Part shown: in pieces, positions 7,927-16,906 of the stretch
Numbering within the stretch: the stretch's first letter is position 1
Layout: each line of letters starts with the position of its first letter
From: Fusicatenibacter sp.
GTDB taxonomy: Bacteria; Bacillota; Clostridia; Lachnospirales; Lachnospiraceae
DNA: 38,448 bases
Reading direction: 5' to 3'
NCBI GenBank assembly: GCA_022766945.1
Contig: JALEOU010000065.1
Location: forward strand, 1-38,448
Made by a program: the position numbers and the translations under genes
Notes under the pieces: model-generated
Seen by the model: the letters and a program-made list of their open reading frames with translations, nothing else
What the model was told of the DNA's origin: nothing
Databases searched by the model: none

Positions 7927-10563
7927 CTATGACCTGTTTTTCACAGCTCTGCGCTCTATCGCTTTCGTCAGTTCCACCGCCGGGATCACCAGAAGTCCCA
8001 GAAGGATTGCCATATCATATTCCCAGGCGCTGATATGTTCAAACCCAAAGGCTGCAGAGAGAGCAGGAACATAAATGACTGCCGATGTGAGCACGAACGA
8101 CAGGGCCATTGCTCCCCACAAAAACAGATTCTGCTTTTTGAGAGTGAAAATCGATTTTCGTCTCGAGCGCATATTAAAGGAATGAAAGATTTCTACCATG
8201 GACAGGGTCAGAAATGCCATTGTCATACCGTCCGGGCTGTTCACAATTTCCCAGCGTCCCGATTCCATATAATGTCCGATAAAATAAGACGCCATCGTCA
8301 ATGTCGTAATAATCGCTCCCTGGAAGAAGACATCAAATCCCATTCCACCGGAAAAAATACCTTCTTGGGAATTTCGCGGAGGATGGTGCATAATATCCTC
8401 TTCACTCTCCTCCATACCAAGGGCCAGTGCCGGGAAACAGTCCGTAATCAGATTGATCCATAGCAGATGTACCGGCTCCAGGATTGTAAATCCCAGAAGT
8501 GTTGCCAGGAAGATAGACAGCACCTCTGCCAGATTGGATGCCAGAAGAAACTGGATTGATTTTCGGATATTATCATAAATCCGCCGTCCCTCTTCCACCG
8601 CTGAGACAATCGTGGCAAAATTATCATCTGCCAGTACCATATCAGCTACATTTTTTGTCACATCTGTGCCGGTGATCCCCATTCCGATTCCAATGTCCGC
8701 ACGCTTGATGGAAGGTGCATCATTGACTCCGTCGCCGGTCATAGCGGTGACTTTCCCCTTCTTCTTCCAGGCATCCACGATACGCACTTTGTGTTCCGGC
8801 TGAACTCTCGCATAGACCGAATACTGTTCAATTTTCTGCTCCAGTTCCTGATCGCTCATCTCATCCAGACAGGCACCTGTAATCGCCTCCGAAGAATCTT
8901 TGATCATACCCAGCTCTTTTGCAATCGCAACTGCCGTATCCTTATGGTCTCCGGTAATCATCACAGGACGGATTCCCGCCTGATTGCATTCCTTTATGGC
9001 GGCTTTGACTTCCGGGCGCACAGGGTCAATCATACCGCAAAGGCCTAAATAACACAGATCCTGCTCCAGATTGCTGCTCTCAAAACTATCCGGCCTCCTG
9101 TTCCATCTTCTACCTGCTCCGCAGAGTACACGCAGAGCCTGATCTGCCATATCCTTATTTTGTTTCAGTATTTCTTTTTTCTGTTCCTCCGTCATGGGAA
9201 CAACTCTTCCGTTTTTCCACAAACTGGTACATTTTTTCAGTACCTCGTCCGGCGCACCTTTGGTACACTGGAAAATCGTCCCATCTGCACTTTGATGTAC
9301 CGTCGACATCATCTTTCTTCCGGAATCGAAAGGCGCCTCGCCAATTCTCGGATACTGCACAGATATGCTTTTTTTTGGCATTCCCTGTTCTTTCGCATCT
9401 TCTACCAGTGCGCACTCCGTTGGCTCACCGATCACGCCATTTTCCCCGGGTTCCGCATCCGAACATAATGCCATAACAGCAGACAGCCGTTTTATATCAT
9501 CACCTTCGTGCCGAACGACCGTCATCTTGTTCTGGGTAAGCGTTCCTGTTTTGTCAGAACAAATCACCTGAGTGCATCCGAGCGTTTCCACCGCTGTCAG
9601 TTTCCGGATCACTGCATTTTGATGAGACATCTTTGTCACACCCATAGAGAGCACGATTGTCACAACAGCAGCAAGTCCTTCCGGGATCGCCGCAACCGCC
9701 AGACTGACCGCAACCATAAAGGTATCCAGCATATTTTCCGCTGTCAATCCTGACCGGATAATTCCAAGAGCAAAAATCACCACACAGATCACAAGTACCA
9801 GTACACTTAATATCTTACTCAGCTGATTCAATTTTTTCTGCAATGGGGTATCATCATCCTTCGCATGGGTAAGCGCATGTGCAATCTTTCCCATCTCTGT
9901 CTTCATTCCGGTACCAGTAATCACGGCTTTCCCCCGTCCGTAAACAACCGTACTTCCCATATACACCATGTTTTTCCGGTCTCCCAGAGGGATGTCCTTT
10001 TTCTCGCCGAGTTTGAGTGCTCCTGTAATTTTGTTCACCGGAACTGATTCCCCGGTCAATGCTGCTTCCTCAATCTTCATGCTGGCACTCTCCAGGATTC
10101 TTCCGTCCGCCGGAACCGAATCACCGGCTTCCAGAACAACCACATCTCCCGGAACCAGTTCTTCACTTCGAACTGTGATTTGTTTCCCGTCCCGAATTAC
10201 TTTTGATGTAGCAGCGGCGATTTCCTGCAACGCTTCGATTGCCTTCTCTGCTTTGCTCTCCTGTACAACGCCCAGAACAGCATTGATCAATACAACAATC
10301 AGAATAATGATCACATCCGCATACGATTCCCCTGCATAGGCTGACGTCACACCCGAAACCACAGCTGCCGCAATCAGAATGAGAATCATCGGATCCTTCA
10401 GTTCATTAAAGAAACGCTGCAGAAGAGTTTCCTTCTCCCCCTCCTCCAGCTTGTTAGGACCATATTGTCTAAGACGTCCCTCTGCAGCCGCTGCGGACAA
10501 ACCTCCGTTTCCTGTCTTTTGCTCTTCCAGAACCTGCTGGGTACTTTCCAGATATTCTTTCAA
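7927..10563 (-). CDS. P2A-type cation-transporting ATPase, probable Mn2+ (Ca2+) efflux pump
   Basis: This 878-residue P-type ATPase has the usual order: actuator loop TGES (170-173), PEGL in M4 (294-297), phosphorylation site DKTGTLT with Asp337, MITGDH (about 535-540) and hinge TGDGVND (609-615). The transport-site residues match the SERCA/PMR1 group: Asn677 and Glu680 in M5 (ASNLAEV), and Asn704, Thr707 and Asp708 in M6 (INLITD). A manganese riboswitch precedes the gene, pointing to Mn2+ export as in YoaB-like pumps, though Ca2+ transport is equally compatible with the residues. The start is TTG, eight bases after a perfect AGGAGG; a nearer ATG is out of frame. It is a single-gene unit. Confidence 0.92.
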   Translation of the reverse strand: MKEYLESTQQVLEEQKTGNGGLSAAAAEGRLRQYGPNKLEEGEKETLLQRFFNELKDPMILILIAAAVVSGVTSAYAGESYADVIIILIVVLINAVLGVVQESKAEKAIEALQEIAAATSKVIRDGKQITVRSEELVPGDVVVLEAGDSVPADGRILESASMKIEEAALTGESVPVNKITGALKLGEKKDIPLGDRKNMVYMGSTVVYGRGKAVITGTGMKTEMGKIAHALTHAKDDDTPLQKKLNQLSKILSVLVLVICVVIFALGIIRSGLTAENMLDTFMVAVSLAVAAIPEGLAAVVTIVLSMGVTKMSHQNAVIRKLTAVETLGCTQVICSDKTGTLTQNKMTVVRHEGDDIKRLSAVMALCSDAEPGENGVIGEPTECALVEDAKEQGMPKKSISVQYPRIGEAPFDSGRKMMSTVHQSADGTIFQCTKGAPDEVLKKCTSLWKNGRVVPMTEEQKKEILKQNKDMADQALRVLCGAGRRWNRRPDSFESSNLEQDLCYLGLCGMIDPVRPEVKAAIKECNQAGIRPVMITGDHKDTAVAIAKELGMIKDSSEAITGACLDEMSDQELEQKIEQYSVYARVQPEHKVRIVDAWKKKGKVTAMTGDGVNDAPSIKRADIGIGMGITGTDVTKNVADMVLADDNFATIVSAVEEGRRIYDNIRKSIQFLLASNLAEVLSIFLATLLGFTILEPVHLLWINLITDCFPALALGMEESEEDIMHHPPRNSQEGIFSGGMGFDVFFQGAIITTLTMASYFIGHYMESGRWEIVNSPDGMTMAFLTLSMVEIFHSFNMRSRRKSIFTLKKQNLFLWGAMALSFVLTSAVIYVPALSAAFGFEHISAWEYDMAILLGLLVIPAVELTKAIERRAVKNRS

Positions 10564-10620
10564 TACTCATTCCTCCTTTAGATAACAAAACAGATTTCGC
10601 CGTTATAAAGCTCCGCAAAA

Positions 10621-10753
10621 AAGAAAAAGACTTATCTGCATATTATATTCGCAGATAAGTCTCGTCATTTCATATAAAGCCAGAAGAATTTATCACTCTC
10701 CGGGTGTTGGCTCCATAGCGTCGCGTTCCGCCGACTACTCCCTTATTCTTAAC
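10621..10753 (-). promoter_or_regulatory. yybP-ykoY manganese riboswitch with terminator
   Basis: On the minus strand the leader reads ATAAG-GGGAGTAG, a hairpin, GGAGCCAACA, a longer helix, then ACGAGA-CTTAT. These are the two conserved loops (GGGAGTAG complement at 10735-10742; ACGAGA) flanking a P1 helix ATAAG/CTTAT. The 3' strand of P1 is also part of the 5' arm of a 12-bp terminator, AGACTTATCTGC/GCAGATAAGTCT (10628-10639/10651-10662), followed by TTTTTC. The geometry implies that Mn2+ binding stabilises P1, prevents the terminator and turns the pump on. The assignment rests on motif recognition and hand pairing. Confidence 0.88.
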
Positions 10754-10760
10754 ATATGTT

Positions 10761-10789
10761 ACCATACATTCCCAGGCGCCGCAAGTAAA
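10761..10789 (-). promoter_or_regulatory. Candidate promoter for the Mn riboswitch/ATPase unit
   Basis: On the minus strand TTTACT (10784-10789) and TATGGT (10761-10766) are spaced by 17 bp, each 4/6 to consensus. An overlapping alternative, TTGCGG-17-TAACAT, is nearly as good. Either would start transcription just before the aptamer. Confidence 0.4.
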
Positions 10790-10817
10790 TTTTCCATGAT
10801 AATTCTAAACATTTTGT

Positions 10818-11357
10818 TTACCGGTTACACCCCGGACAGGAAGTGCAGCCTCCCATGCGGTCATCCGGCAGCACATCCAGCGCTTTTGTGATACAGCAGA
10901 CTGCCTGCGCTGCGATTCCCTCTTTCCTGCCGGTGAATCCAAGCCCTTCTTCAGTTGTGGCTTTGATATTCACCTGATCTTCCTGCAATTTCAGGGCTTT
11001 TGCCACATTCTTCACCATCGTATCAACGTATGGCAGCAGCTTCGGTTTCTGGGCAATGACCGTGGCATCAATATTCTCGATCAGATACATTCTCTCCTCC
11101 AGCATTTCACCGACTTTTTCCAGCAGTTCGATACTGTCGGCACCTTCATAGGCAGGGTCTGTATCCGGGAAATGACGTCCGATATCCCGCAGAGCTGCCG
11201 CTCCCAGAAGTGCATCCATAATCGCATGGACAAGTACGTCTGCATCCGAATGCCCCAGAAGTCCATACTCATAAGGTATCTCCACACCGCCAAGAATCAG
11301 CCTTCTTCCTTCTACCAGTTTGTGCACATCATATCCCATTCCCACACGCATGCTCAT
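10818..11357 (-). CDS. ispF: 2-C-methyl-D-erythritol 2,4-cyclodiphosphate synthase
   Basis: IspF makes the cyclic diphosphate intermediate of the MEP isoprenoid pathway. The metal ligands are in place: Asp10 and His12 in GYDVH, and His44 in [11 protein letters not shown]. The substrate segments HFPDTDP and [14 protein letters not shown] are also present. The protein is 179 residues, about 20 longer than usual, because of a C-terminal tail [11 protein letters not shown] with three cysteines at CxxCxxC spacing (171, 174, 177). AGGTGG precedes the ATG at 11357; a second ATG two codons in is possible. It follows the glycosyltransferase gene by 14 bp, so the two are probably cotranscribed. Confidence 0.95.
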   Translation of the reverse strand: MSMRVGMGYDVHKLVEGRRLILGGVEIPYEYGLLGHSDADVLVHAIMDALLGAAALRDIGRHFPDTDPAYEGADSIELLEKVGEMLEERMYLIENIDATVIAQKPKLLPYVDTMVKNVAKALKLQEDQVNIKATTEEGLGFTGRKEGIAAQAVCCITKALDVLPDDRMGGCTSCPGCNR

Positions 11358-11371
11358 GAACCACCTTTCTC

Positions 11372-12388
11372 TCAGTTAAAGCCATAGAGTTTCTGTGCTG
11401 CTTTGTAACCGTAAACTGCAATTTTCTGTCCCGGCTTCGTCTTCGCACTCATGACCGTTCCAAAAAGACCATGACGGATTTTCAGATAATCTTTGGAATC
11501 CTTCTGCTTCAGATATTTCCAGAGCTCGTTTTTCTTCTCCAGATTTTCCTCTGTCCCGGAACGCATCATCATCACAGAAGATACTGTCATAATGATTGCG
11601 AGATAGCTTACCATATAGTTCCGCATTCTTTTGCTCAGGTTCTTCTGTTCACCCATGTAATCAATCATCAGTTTATTCACCCGGATCTGCTGGTCAATTC
11701 TGCTGATCATTACCTTCTCGTTTACAGACTGATCCGCACGACCGATATAATAACGGTAAAAATTCTCATCAATATAATACATGGTTTTCACATAAGGAAG
11801 CGGAACAAACGCGACCAGATTGTCTACATAGAACGTATGTTCCGGCAGCTCCAACTTACATTCCCGCAGCAGAGATGTCCGGTAAATCATGGAATGCATC
11901 AGCAGATAATGTGTATGTCCCAATGATTTCGTCTCATTCCATCCGAACATTTCTCCTTCCGGAAGTGCTTTCGCATAGCGCATGACACGTTTTCTCTTAG
12001 CGCCTTCTTTTTCATAAACATAATTACTGATCAGAAGATCCAGCGTTTTCGGGCCGCGGATGACCTCTTCCAACACAGACAAAATCTTCTGATAGGAATC
12101 CGGGTTTACCCAGTCATCACTGTCTACCACCTTAAAATAAAGCCCGGTCGCATTTGCAATCCCTGTATTGACTGCACCGCCATGGCCTTTGTTTTCCTGA
12201 TGAATTGCACGAACGATCGTCGGATACTGCTCCTGATAACGATCTGCGATTGCAGCGGTCTGGTCTTTAGAACCGTCATCGATGATCAGAATCTCAACTT
12301 CCTCACCTCCGACCAAAAGTGAGTCAATACATTTTTCCATATAAGCTTCCGAATTATAACACGGAACGGCAAAACTCAAAATTTTCAT
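11372..12388 (-). CDS. Family 2 glycosyltransferase
   Basis: This 338-residue protein begins with the GT-A nucleotide-sugar fold: [20 protein letters not shown], then [12 protein letters not shown] (about 33-44). The donor/metal site is [10 protein letters not shown] (about 90-99). No signal peptide or strong membrane segments are seen, so it probably acts in the cytoplasm on a lipid- or polymer-linked acceptor. The C-terminal third is helical and not diagnostic. It sits between mutY and ispF on the same strand, 41 bp after mutY. The sugar and product cannot be deduced. Confidence 0.88.
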   Translation of the reverse strand: MKILSFAVPCYNSEAYMEKCIDSLLVGGEEVEILIIDDGSKDQTAAIADRYQEQYPTIVRAIHQENKGHGGAVNTGIANATGLYFKVVDSDDWVNPDSYQKILSVLEEVIRGPKTLDLLISNYVYEKEGAKRKRVMRYAKALPEGEMFGWNETKSLGHTHYLLMHSMIYRTSLLRECKLELPEHTFYVDNLVAFVPLPYVKTMYYIDENFYRYYIGRADQSVNEKVMISRIDQQIRVNKLMIDYMGEQKNLSKRMRNYMVSYLAIIMTVSSVMMMRSGTEENLEKKNELWKYLKQKDSKDYLKIRHGLFGTVMSAKTKPGQKIAVYGYKAAQKLYGFN

Positions 12389-12429
12389 TTTTACTCCCTC
12401 ATTATCTTCCTGATACTTTTGTAACTGTC

Positions 12430-13509
12430 CTACATCTCTTCCTGGTATTTTTCCTGTCCCAGCTTCAGATTCAGATATCCGGCATACACAGCAAATGCTG
12501 CCGGAATCGGATACTTCTCTCCGGTCTGGGCGATTTCAGCAAAAATCAGTCCCGGAATGGAGAACGGCTCCGGCTCCTCGATTTTTACTGCATAACCTGT
12601 CATATGCCACTCCACATGAGAAAAAATGTGTTTCGCATCCGGCAGTTTTTTTATCCGGATAGGGGAAAAACCCAGATCGGTCACCACTGCCAACGCTTCC
12701 TTCTCATCAAGTGTTCCGGGAACATTTGGAAATTCATACAATCCTGACAAAAGTCCCTTTTTCGGGCGTTTCCGGATCACGGCATGTGTCGCGTCAAGCA
12801 GCAAAAAAACGGTTTTCTGCTCAATTCTGCGCGGTTTTGCTTTCTTTTTTACCGGATACTCTGACCAGGTCCCCTTTTGTCCCGCCAGGCACTGTTTGTA
12901 TAACGGACAAACCGTACATTTGGGTTCTCCGTTTGGCACACAGATAACTGCTCCAAGTTCCATCAGCGCCTGATTAAACGTTCCCGGAGTCTCTCTGGGA
13001 ATGATCTGTGCAAGTTCCTGTTCCACCTTCGTGCGATGGGACTGCTTTGTGATATCCTCCTCATCTTCCTGAAGTCTTGCAAGCACCCGAAACACATTTC
13101 CGTCAACCGCAGGAACCGGAATCCCGTAGGCAATGGAAGCAACAGCCCCTGCCGTATAGCTTCCGATTCCCGGAAGGCTTTTCAGCAGATCGTAATCCGC
13201 CGGGAGAATTCCCTGATATTCCTCTGTCACAAGGACGGCGGCTTTCTGCATATTTCTGACACGATTGTAATATCCCAATCCTTCCCACAACTTCAGAAGC
13301 TGTTCTTCCGGACAAAACGCGAGAGCTTCCACATTCGGAAGCGCCTTCATAAATCGCTCATAGTATGGCTTTACAGTCTCCACACGGGTTTGCTGCAGCA
13401 TAATCTCTGAAACCCAGATCTCATAAGGATCTCTTTTCTGCCTCCAGGGCAGGATACGGTGATCTTTTTCATACCAATTCAGCAATGGTTCTGTTATTGT
13501 CTCAAGCAT
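12430..13509 (-). CDS. mutY: A/G-specific adenine glycosylase
   Basis: MutY removes adenine mispaired with 8-oxoguanine in base-excision repair. The 359-residue protein has catalytic Glu35 (SEIMLQQTRVE), the helix-hairpin-helix LPGIGSYTAGAVASIA and catalytic Asp136 (VPAVDGNVFRV). The [4Fe-4S] ligands are Cys190, 198, 201 and 207. A C-terminal NUDIX-like domain recognises 8-oxoG (about 225-350; KRPKKGLLSGLYEFPNV, HIFSHVEWHM). GAGGAG lies seven bases before the ATG at 13509, which is preferred over in-frame ATGs 7 and 19 codons upstream. It is divergent from the HAD phosphatase gene. Confidence 0.95.
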   Translation of the reverse strand: MLETITEPLLNWYEKDHRILPWRQKRDPYEIWVSEIMLQQTRVETVKPYYERFMKALPNVEALAFCPEEQLLKLWEGLGYYNRVRNMQKAAVLVTEEYQGILPADYDLLKSLPGIGSYTAGAVASIAYGIPVPAVDGNVFRVLARLQEDEEDITKQSHRTKVEQELAQIIPRETPGTFNQALMELGAVICVPNGEPKCTVCPLYKQCLAGQKGTWSEYPVKKKAKPRRIEQKTVFLLLDATHAVIRKRPKKGLLSGLYEFPNVPGTLDEKEALAVVTDLGFSPIRIKKLPDAKHIFSHVEWHMTGYAVKIEEPEPFSIPGLIFAEIAQTGEKYPIPAAFAVYAGYLNLKLGQEKYQEEM

Positions 13510-13645
13510 AACTCTCTCCTCAAATGACATTGTGCCACATTTTTTCCCAAAATGCAAAATAAACATTGCGTTACTTCCGTTTTTTGGCTAAAATTAAGAA
13601 AAGTTTCATATATCGTAATTACTCAGGAAAGTTGAGGTATAATCT

Positions 13646-14272
13646 GTGACAGATGGTATCATTTTTGATGTTGACGGTACATTATGGGATTCCACGGAAA
13701 TTGTTGCAAAAGCCTGGAATCGGATCATAGCGGCGGAAACCAGCCTCTCCCCGAATCTGACCGGAGATAGGCTAAAAGGATTATTCGGCCGGATTCTTCC
13801 GGATATTGCAGCAATTCTTTTTTCCGGCTATGAAAAGAAACGGCAGCTAGAGCTGATTGATCACTGCTGCCAGGAAGAGCACCGCGCTTTGCTCGACACT
13901 CCTGCAGAGGTATACCCGGGACTTGCCGAGACGCTCCTTTGTCTCTCAGTGCATTACCCTCTGTTTATTGTCAGCAACTGCCAGGCAGGATATATAGAAG
14001 TCTTTTTACAGGGTACCGGGTTGGGCTGTTATTTTACCGATCACCTCTGTCCTGGTGATACCGGGCGGGCAAAAGCCGCAAATATTCTGGAAATCGTACA
14101 AAAGCATCATTTGAGATTTCCCGTATATGTGGGAGACACCGATGGGGATCATCAGGCCTGTCTGGAAGCAGGAGTTCCGTTTGTCCATGCCGCATATGGA
14201 TTTGGAAAGACAGAGAATCCAAATTACGTGATCCAAAAGCCAAAAGACCTTCTGGACTTATTTCCGGGATGA
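13646..14272 (+). CDS. HAD-superfamily hydrolase, phosphoglycolate phosphatase-like
   Basis: This 208-residue protein has the HAD motifs in order: nucleophile FDVDGTLWDS (residues 7-16), motif II IVSN (about 111-114), the lysine of motif III in GRAKAANI, and motif IV GDTDGD (about 168-173). A helical cap lies between motifs I and II, as in the phosphoglycolate/beta-phosphoglucomutase group. The substrate is unknown. The start is GTG, with GAGG nine bases upstream; TATAAT in the same spot (13638-13643) is too close to act as a usual -10. It ends at a bidirectional terminator shared with the L,D-transpeptidase gene. Confidence 0.88.
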   Translation: MTDGIIFDVDGTLWDSTEIVAKAWNRIIAAETSLSPNLTGDRLKGLFGRILPDIAAILFSGYEKKRQLELIDHCCQEEHRALLDTPAEVYPGLAETLLCLSVHYPLFIVSNCQAGYIEVFLQGTGLGCYFTDHLCPGDTGRAKAANILEIVQKHHLRFPVYVGDTDGDHQACLEAGVPFVHAAYGFGKTENPNYVIQKPKDLLDLFPG

Positions 14273-14294
14273 AATATCGGTCAGCACGAATAAA

Positions 14295-14360
14295 AATACC
14301 GGCAGGATTGCCATTTGTGGAAACAGATTCGCTCTTTCCTCTTACAATCCTGCCGGTATT
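14295..14360. terminator. Bidirectional terminator
   Basis: A 16-bp perfect stem, AATACCGGCAGGATTG (14295-14310) with CAATCCTGCCGGTATT (14345-14360), lies between the convergent HAD and L,D-transpeptidase genes. T-rich runs follow on both strands. Confidence 0.85.
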
Positions 14361-14377
14361 CTTTTGTTATCTCACTC

Positions 14378-16336
14378 TTACTCCTGCTGTGTATCCGAAC
14401 TGCTTCCATTTGCAGGCTCTGTCGGCTCCGGGGTTGGAGTCTGGGTCGGCGTCGGTGTCGGCGTTTCCGGTGCCTGGGTTGGCGTTGGTGTCGGTGTCGC
14501 AGTTGGTGCTGGTGTTGGTGTTGCTGTCGGTGTTGGTGTGCTGGTCGGTGTTGGTGTAGCGGTTGGGGTCGGCGTCGGTGTCGGCGTCACAGGATCCGGC
14601 GCTACCGTATAGGCTTTCGAATAATACACAATGACCGGTGTTCCCACATCCAGATTCTCATAAATCTGTTTTGCCACACTGTTCGGCAGATTCACACAGC
14701 CATGAGAACCGCCGTTTATGTATATATTTCCGCCAAACTGCCCTCTCCAGCTGGCATCATGAAGTCCAATTCCTCCGTTGAACGGCATCCAGTAATTTAC
14801 ATCCGATTCCCATTCGTATGTACCATCCGGCTGCAGCGGACCACGCAAAACCTTCGGACTTGTCTTTGATTTTACAGTAAAGATTCCCGCAGGTGTATAC
14901 CGGCTCTTTACCATCATACCGGTTACACAGTCAGATTCTACGATCAGAGCGCCGTCTTTATAAAACCAGATATGCTGACGGCTGATATCCACTTCCACGT
15001 ACGTATGACCAAATCCGTAGTTTTCCGTAGAAAATTCTCTGCTGGCATAATTTGGTTCACGGGAAGTCGTCACATGCTCTGAAAGTTCTTTCGTAAGCTG
15101 CTCCCTCTCCGCCTCCTTATCAATCTTCCATCCATATCCGGACTGTTTTACCTGTACTCCATCAGATATTCCCGTCGCCGGAAAGGTATGATTTTCTCCG
15201 TAGTTATCCACAGACGCTGCGAGATTTTCCACGAACTCATTGATTCTGGCATTCCAGCTTTCTTCCTCATAATAGTAATTCCCCTCACTATCCATCGCAA
15301 GCCAGTCAATCAGTATGGTATCATCCAAAGTCCTGGTAATTCCGCCGGGCAGCTCAATCGTAACATCTGCACTGATCCACTCATTCAGTTCCTTTTGTTT
15401 TGCATTCAGCTCCGGATCATCCCTGGTAATCGTAGGCTGCGCATAGGCTCCTTCCTGTTCCAGATCTATTTCTGATGCTACATTCTCAATCGCTTTTGCT
15501 ATGCTTTCCTGTGCTTTTTCCCGATTAATGGATGTTCCGTATACTTCCTCGACAATCACAAAGGAAGTATCCTGCAGTGTCACATACGCATCGGCAGGAG
15601 CAACCATATTCGTCTCCTGAAATTCCGGAAAGCCGGATAGTACCTCCTGAAGCTTCTCCCGGCTGTACTGCAGCTGTACCTGTACATCATGCTCTTTCGC
15701 TTTCGAACTTTCTGTTATCCAGGCAAAAATATTCTGTTCGTTCAATATTTTTTCCACACTGCCGTCAGAGACATAATTGTATTCGATGTCTGTTCCCTCG
15801 ATCGTCTCCACTACACTGTCACGAAATTTTACCGTCAGGCGATAGTCTTCCGCCATTTCCTCAATTTTCTTCTCTACCTGCTCCGCAGTCAAATCCGCGC
15901 AGTCAATTCCATTGATCCTCGTTCCCGGAAAAAATCTTGTTTTGTAATAATATGCCCGCATACCATAGGCAGTACCTCCGCCAATCAGTGCCAGAAGAAG
16001 TAAAATACACACGACAAGCAGACCTGTCTTCTTCTTTTTCTTCCTGACGGGTTTTTCTTCCTCCTTAGTTTCCCCAAACGGTCTTCCTGGCGGATCCGGA
16101 ATGTTGCCAACCGTATCCCGAACCAGCTTCTGAACAGCAGCCTCCACCTGGTCTCCAAGCTCTTCATCCGAATATTCCGTCTTACCATCTGCACTGTCAA
16201 AGATCTCCAAAGTGAGCTCGTCAAACTCATCAATTTCTTCTATCCTGTCTTTTTCACCGAACCTGTCCGTTTTTTTTAACTGTTCTACTTTTCCCTCTGG
16301 GCTGTAAATTTCCGGCTTTTCGTCATCCAATTTCAT
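14378..16336 (-). CDS. Membrane-anchored L,D-transpeptidase (YkuD) with Pro/Thr-rich C-terminal tail
   Basis: This 652-residue protein has a cytoplasmic, acidic N-terminus (1-97), a Lys-rich stretch and one membrane helix (about 105-127). The extracellular region has VanW/PG-binding-4-like repeats (about 135-430) and a YkuD catalytic domain (443-572) with His526 and Cys547 in GGSHGCVN. The family forms 3-3 peptidoglycan cross-links or attaches proteins to the wall. Residues 583-639 are a low-complexity TPTP/TATP tail encoded at about 14420-14590, probably a wall-spanning or glycosylated spacer. Nothing recognisable follows the tail. An extended -10 promoter candidate lies about 50 bp upstream. 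Confidence 0.92.
   Translation of the reverse strand: MKLDDEKPEIYSPEGKVEQLKKTDRFGEKDRIEEIDEFDELTLEIFDSADGKTEYSDEELGDQVEAAVQKLVRDTVGNIPDPPGRPFGETKEEEKPVRKKKKKTGLLVVCILLLLALIGGGTAYGMRAYYYKTRFFPGTRINGIDCADLTAEQVEKKIEEMAEDYRLTVKFRDSVVETIEGTDIEYNYVSDGSVEKILNEQNIFAWITESSKAKEHDVQVQLQYSREKLQEVLSGFPEFQETNMVAPADAYVTLQDTSFVIVEEVYGTSINREKAQESIAKAIENVASEIDLEQEGAYAQPTITRDDPELNAKQKELNEWISADVTIELPGGITRTLDDTILIDWLAMDSEGNYYYEEESWNARINEFVENLAASVDNYGENHTFPATGISDGVQVKQSGYGWKIDKEAEREQLTKELSEHVTTSREPNYASREFSTENYGFGHTYVEVDISRQHIWFYKDGALIVESDCVTGMMVKSRYTPAGIFTVKSKTSPKVLRGPLQPDGTYEWESDVNYWMPFNGGIGLHDASWRGQFGGNIYINGGSHGCVNLPNSVAKQIYENLDVGTPVIVYYSKAYTVAPDPVTPTPTPTPTATPTPTSTPTPTATPTPAPTATPTPTPTQAPETPTPTPTQTPTPEPTEPANGSSSDTQQE
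14420..14594. repeat. Low-complexity Pro-Thr coding repeat
   Basis: Irregular hexamer-scale repeats of GGTGTTGGTGTC-like sequence on the plus strand encode the Thr-Pro tail of the L,D-transpeptidase on the minus strand. Such tracts are prone to slippage, so the length may differ between strains or be misassembled. Confidence 0.8.
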
Positions 16337-16382
16337 ACCCTTACTCCTTACCTGCTAATCTGGCATATTCTGTCCCTGTCCC

Positions 16383-16391
16383 AGTATATCA
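16383..16391 (-). promoter_or_regulatory. Extended -10 promoter candidate for the L,D-transpeptidase gene
   Basis: On the minus strand TGATATACT combines a TG extension with -10 TATACT about 50 bp before the start codon. No good -35 hexamer lies 17 bp further up, which is tolerated with an extended -10. Confidence 0.4.
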
Positions 16392-16449
16392 TATCTGCCG
16401 CAAAAAAAGTATCCAGAACCTTTCCATTTATACAACCTTCAGAATTTTG

Positions 16450-16893
16450 TCAGATTTTCTTAAAACCTTTTGGCGTAATTACCTTCTGCACCGTATCCGC
16501 AAGGAAAATGCCAAGCGCAATCACACCGGCAATCTGCAGTGTCTGAATCACATAAGTTCCTACCATTTCTCCTGGTCCCATAACAGAAGCATAAACAATC
16601 TGATACATACCCGCTCCTGGTACCAATGGAAGAATTCCCGGAATCACAAACACAGTAACCGGTGCCTTAAAATGCCGCGCCATCATTCTGGACAGAATTG
16701 CCACTGCCAACGCCGCTAAAAAGTTCTTCATCATAACCCCATCACTGACCATCTCTGTGATCAGGTAAACCGCCCAGCCAAGCGTTCCGACTCCTGCTGC
16801 ATACAACCGGAATTTCCCGGGTGTTTTTACAAGATATGCAAATCCCCAGGTAGCGATCCATGCTCCAGCCAGTTTTATAAGAAATTCCACCAT
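16450..16893 (-). CDS. Threonine/serine exporter family protein, YjjB-like small subunit
   Basis: This 147-residue hydrophobic protein has four to five predicted membrane helices. The motif IPGILPLVPGAGMYQIVYA is typical of the C-terminal half of ThrE exporters (DUF3815, YjjB). It lies 13 bp after the larger partner, so the pair forms the split version of the exporter. In Corynebacterium ThrE exports threonine and serine; in E. coli the YjjP/YjjB pair has been linked to succinate export. The substrate here is open. Confidence 0.85.
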   Translation of the reverse strand: MVEFLIKLAGAWIATWGFAYLVKTPGKFRLYAAGVGTLGWAVYLITEMVSDGVMMKNFLAALAVAILSRMMARHFKAPVTVFVIPGILPLVPGAGMYQIVYASVMGPGEMVGTYVIQTLQIAGVIALGIFLADTVQKVITPKGFKKI

Positions 16894-16906
16894 TCCATGA
16901 ACCCCC

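Noticed and set aside
13638-13643. Perfect TATAAT before the HAD gene as its -10 box
   Set aside because: It ends two bases before the GTG start and overlaps the ribosome-binding region, and no -35 lies at the right distance.
14420-14594. Possible CRISPR-like repeat array
   Set aside because: Repeat units are 6-12 bp, imperfect and in frame with a coding tail, with no spacers of constant length.
14315-14869. Long plus-strand frame rich in Arg, Cys and Trp
   Set aside because: It is the antisense of the Thr-Pro repeat of the L,D-transpeptidase; low-complexity repeats open frames on both strands.
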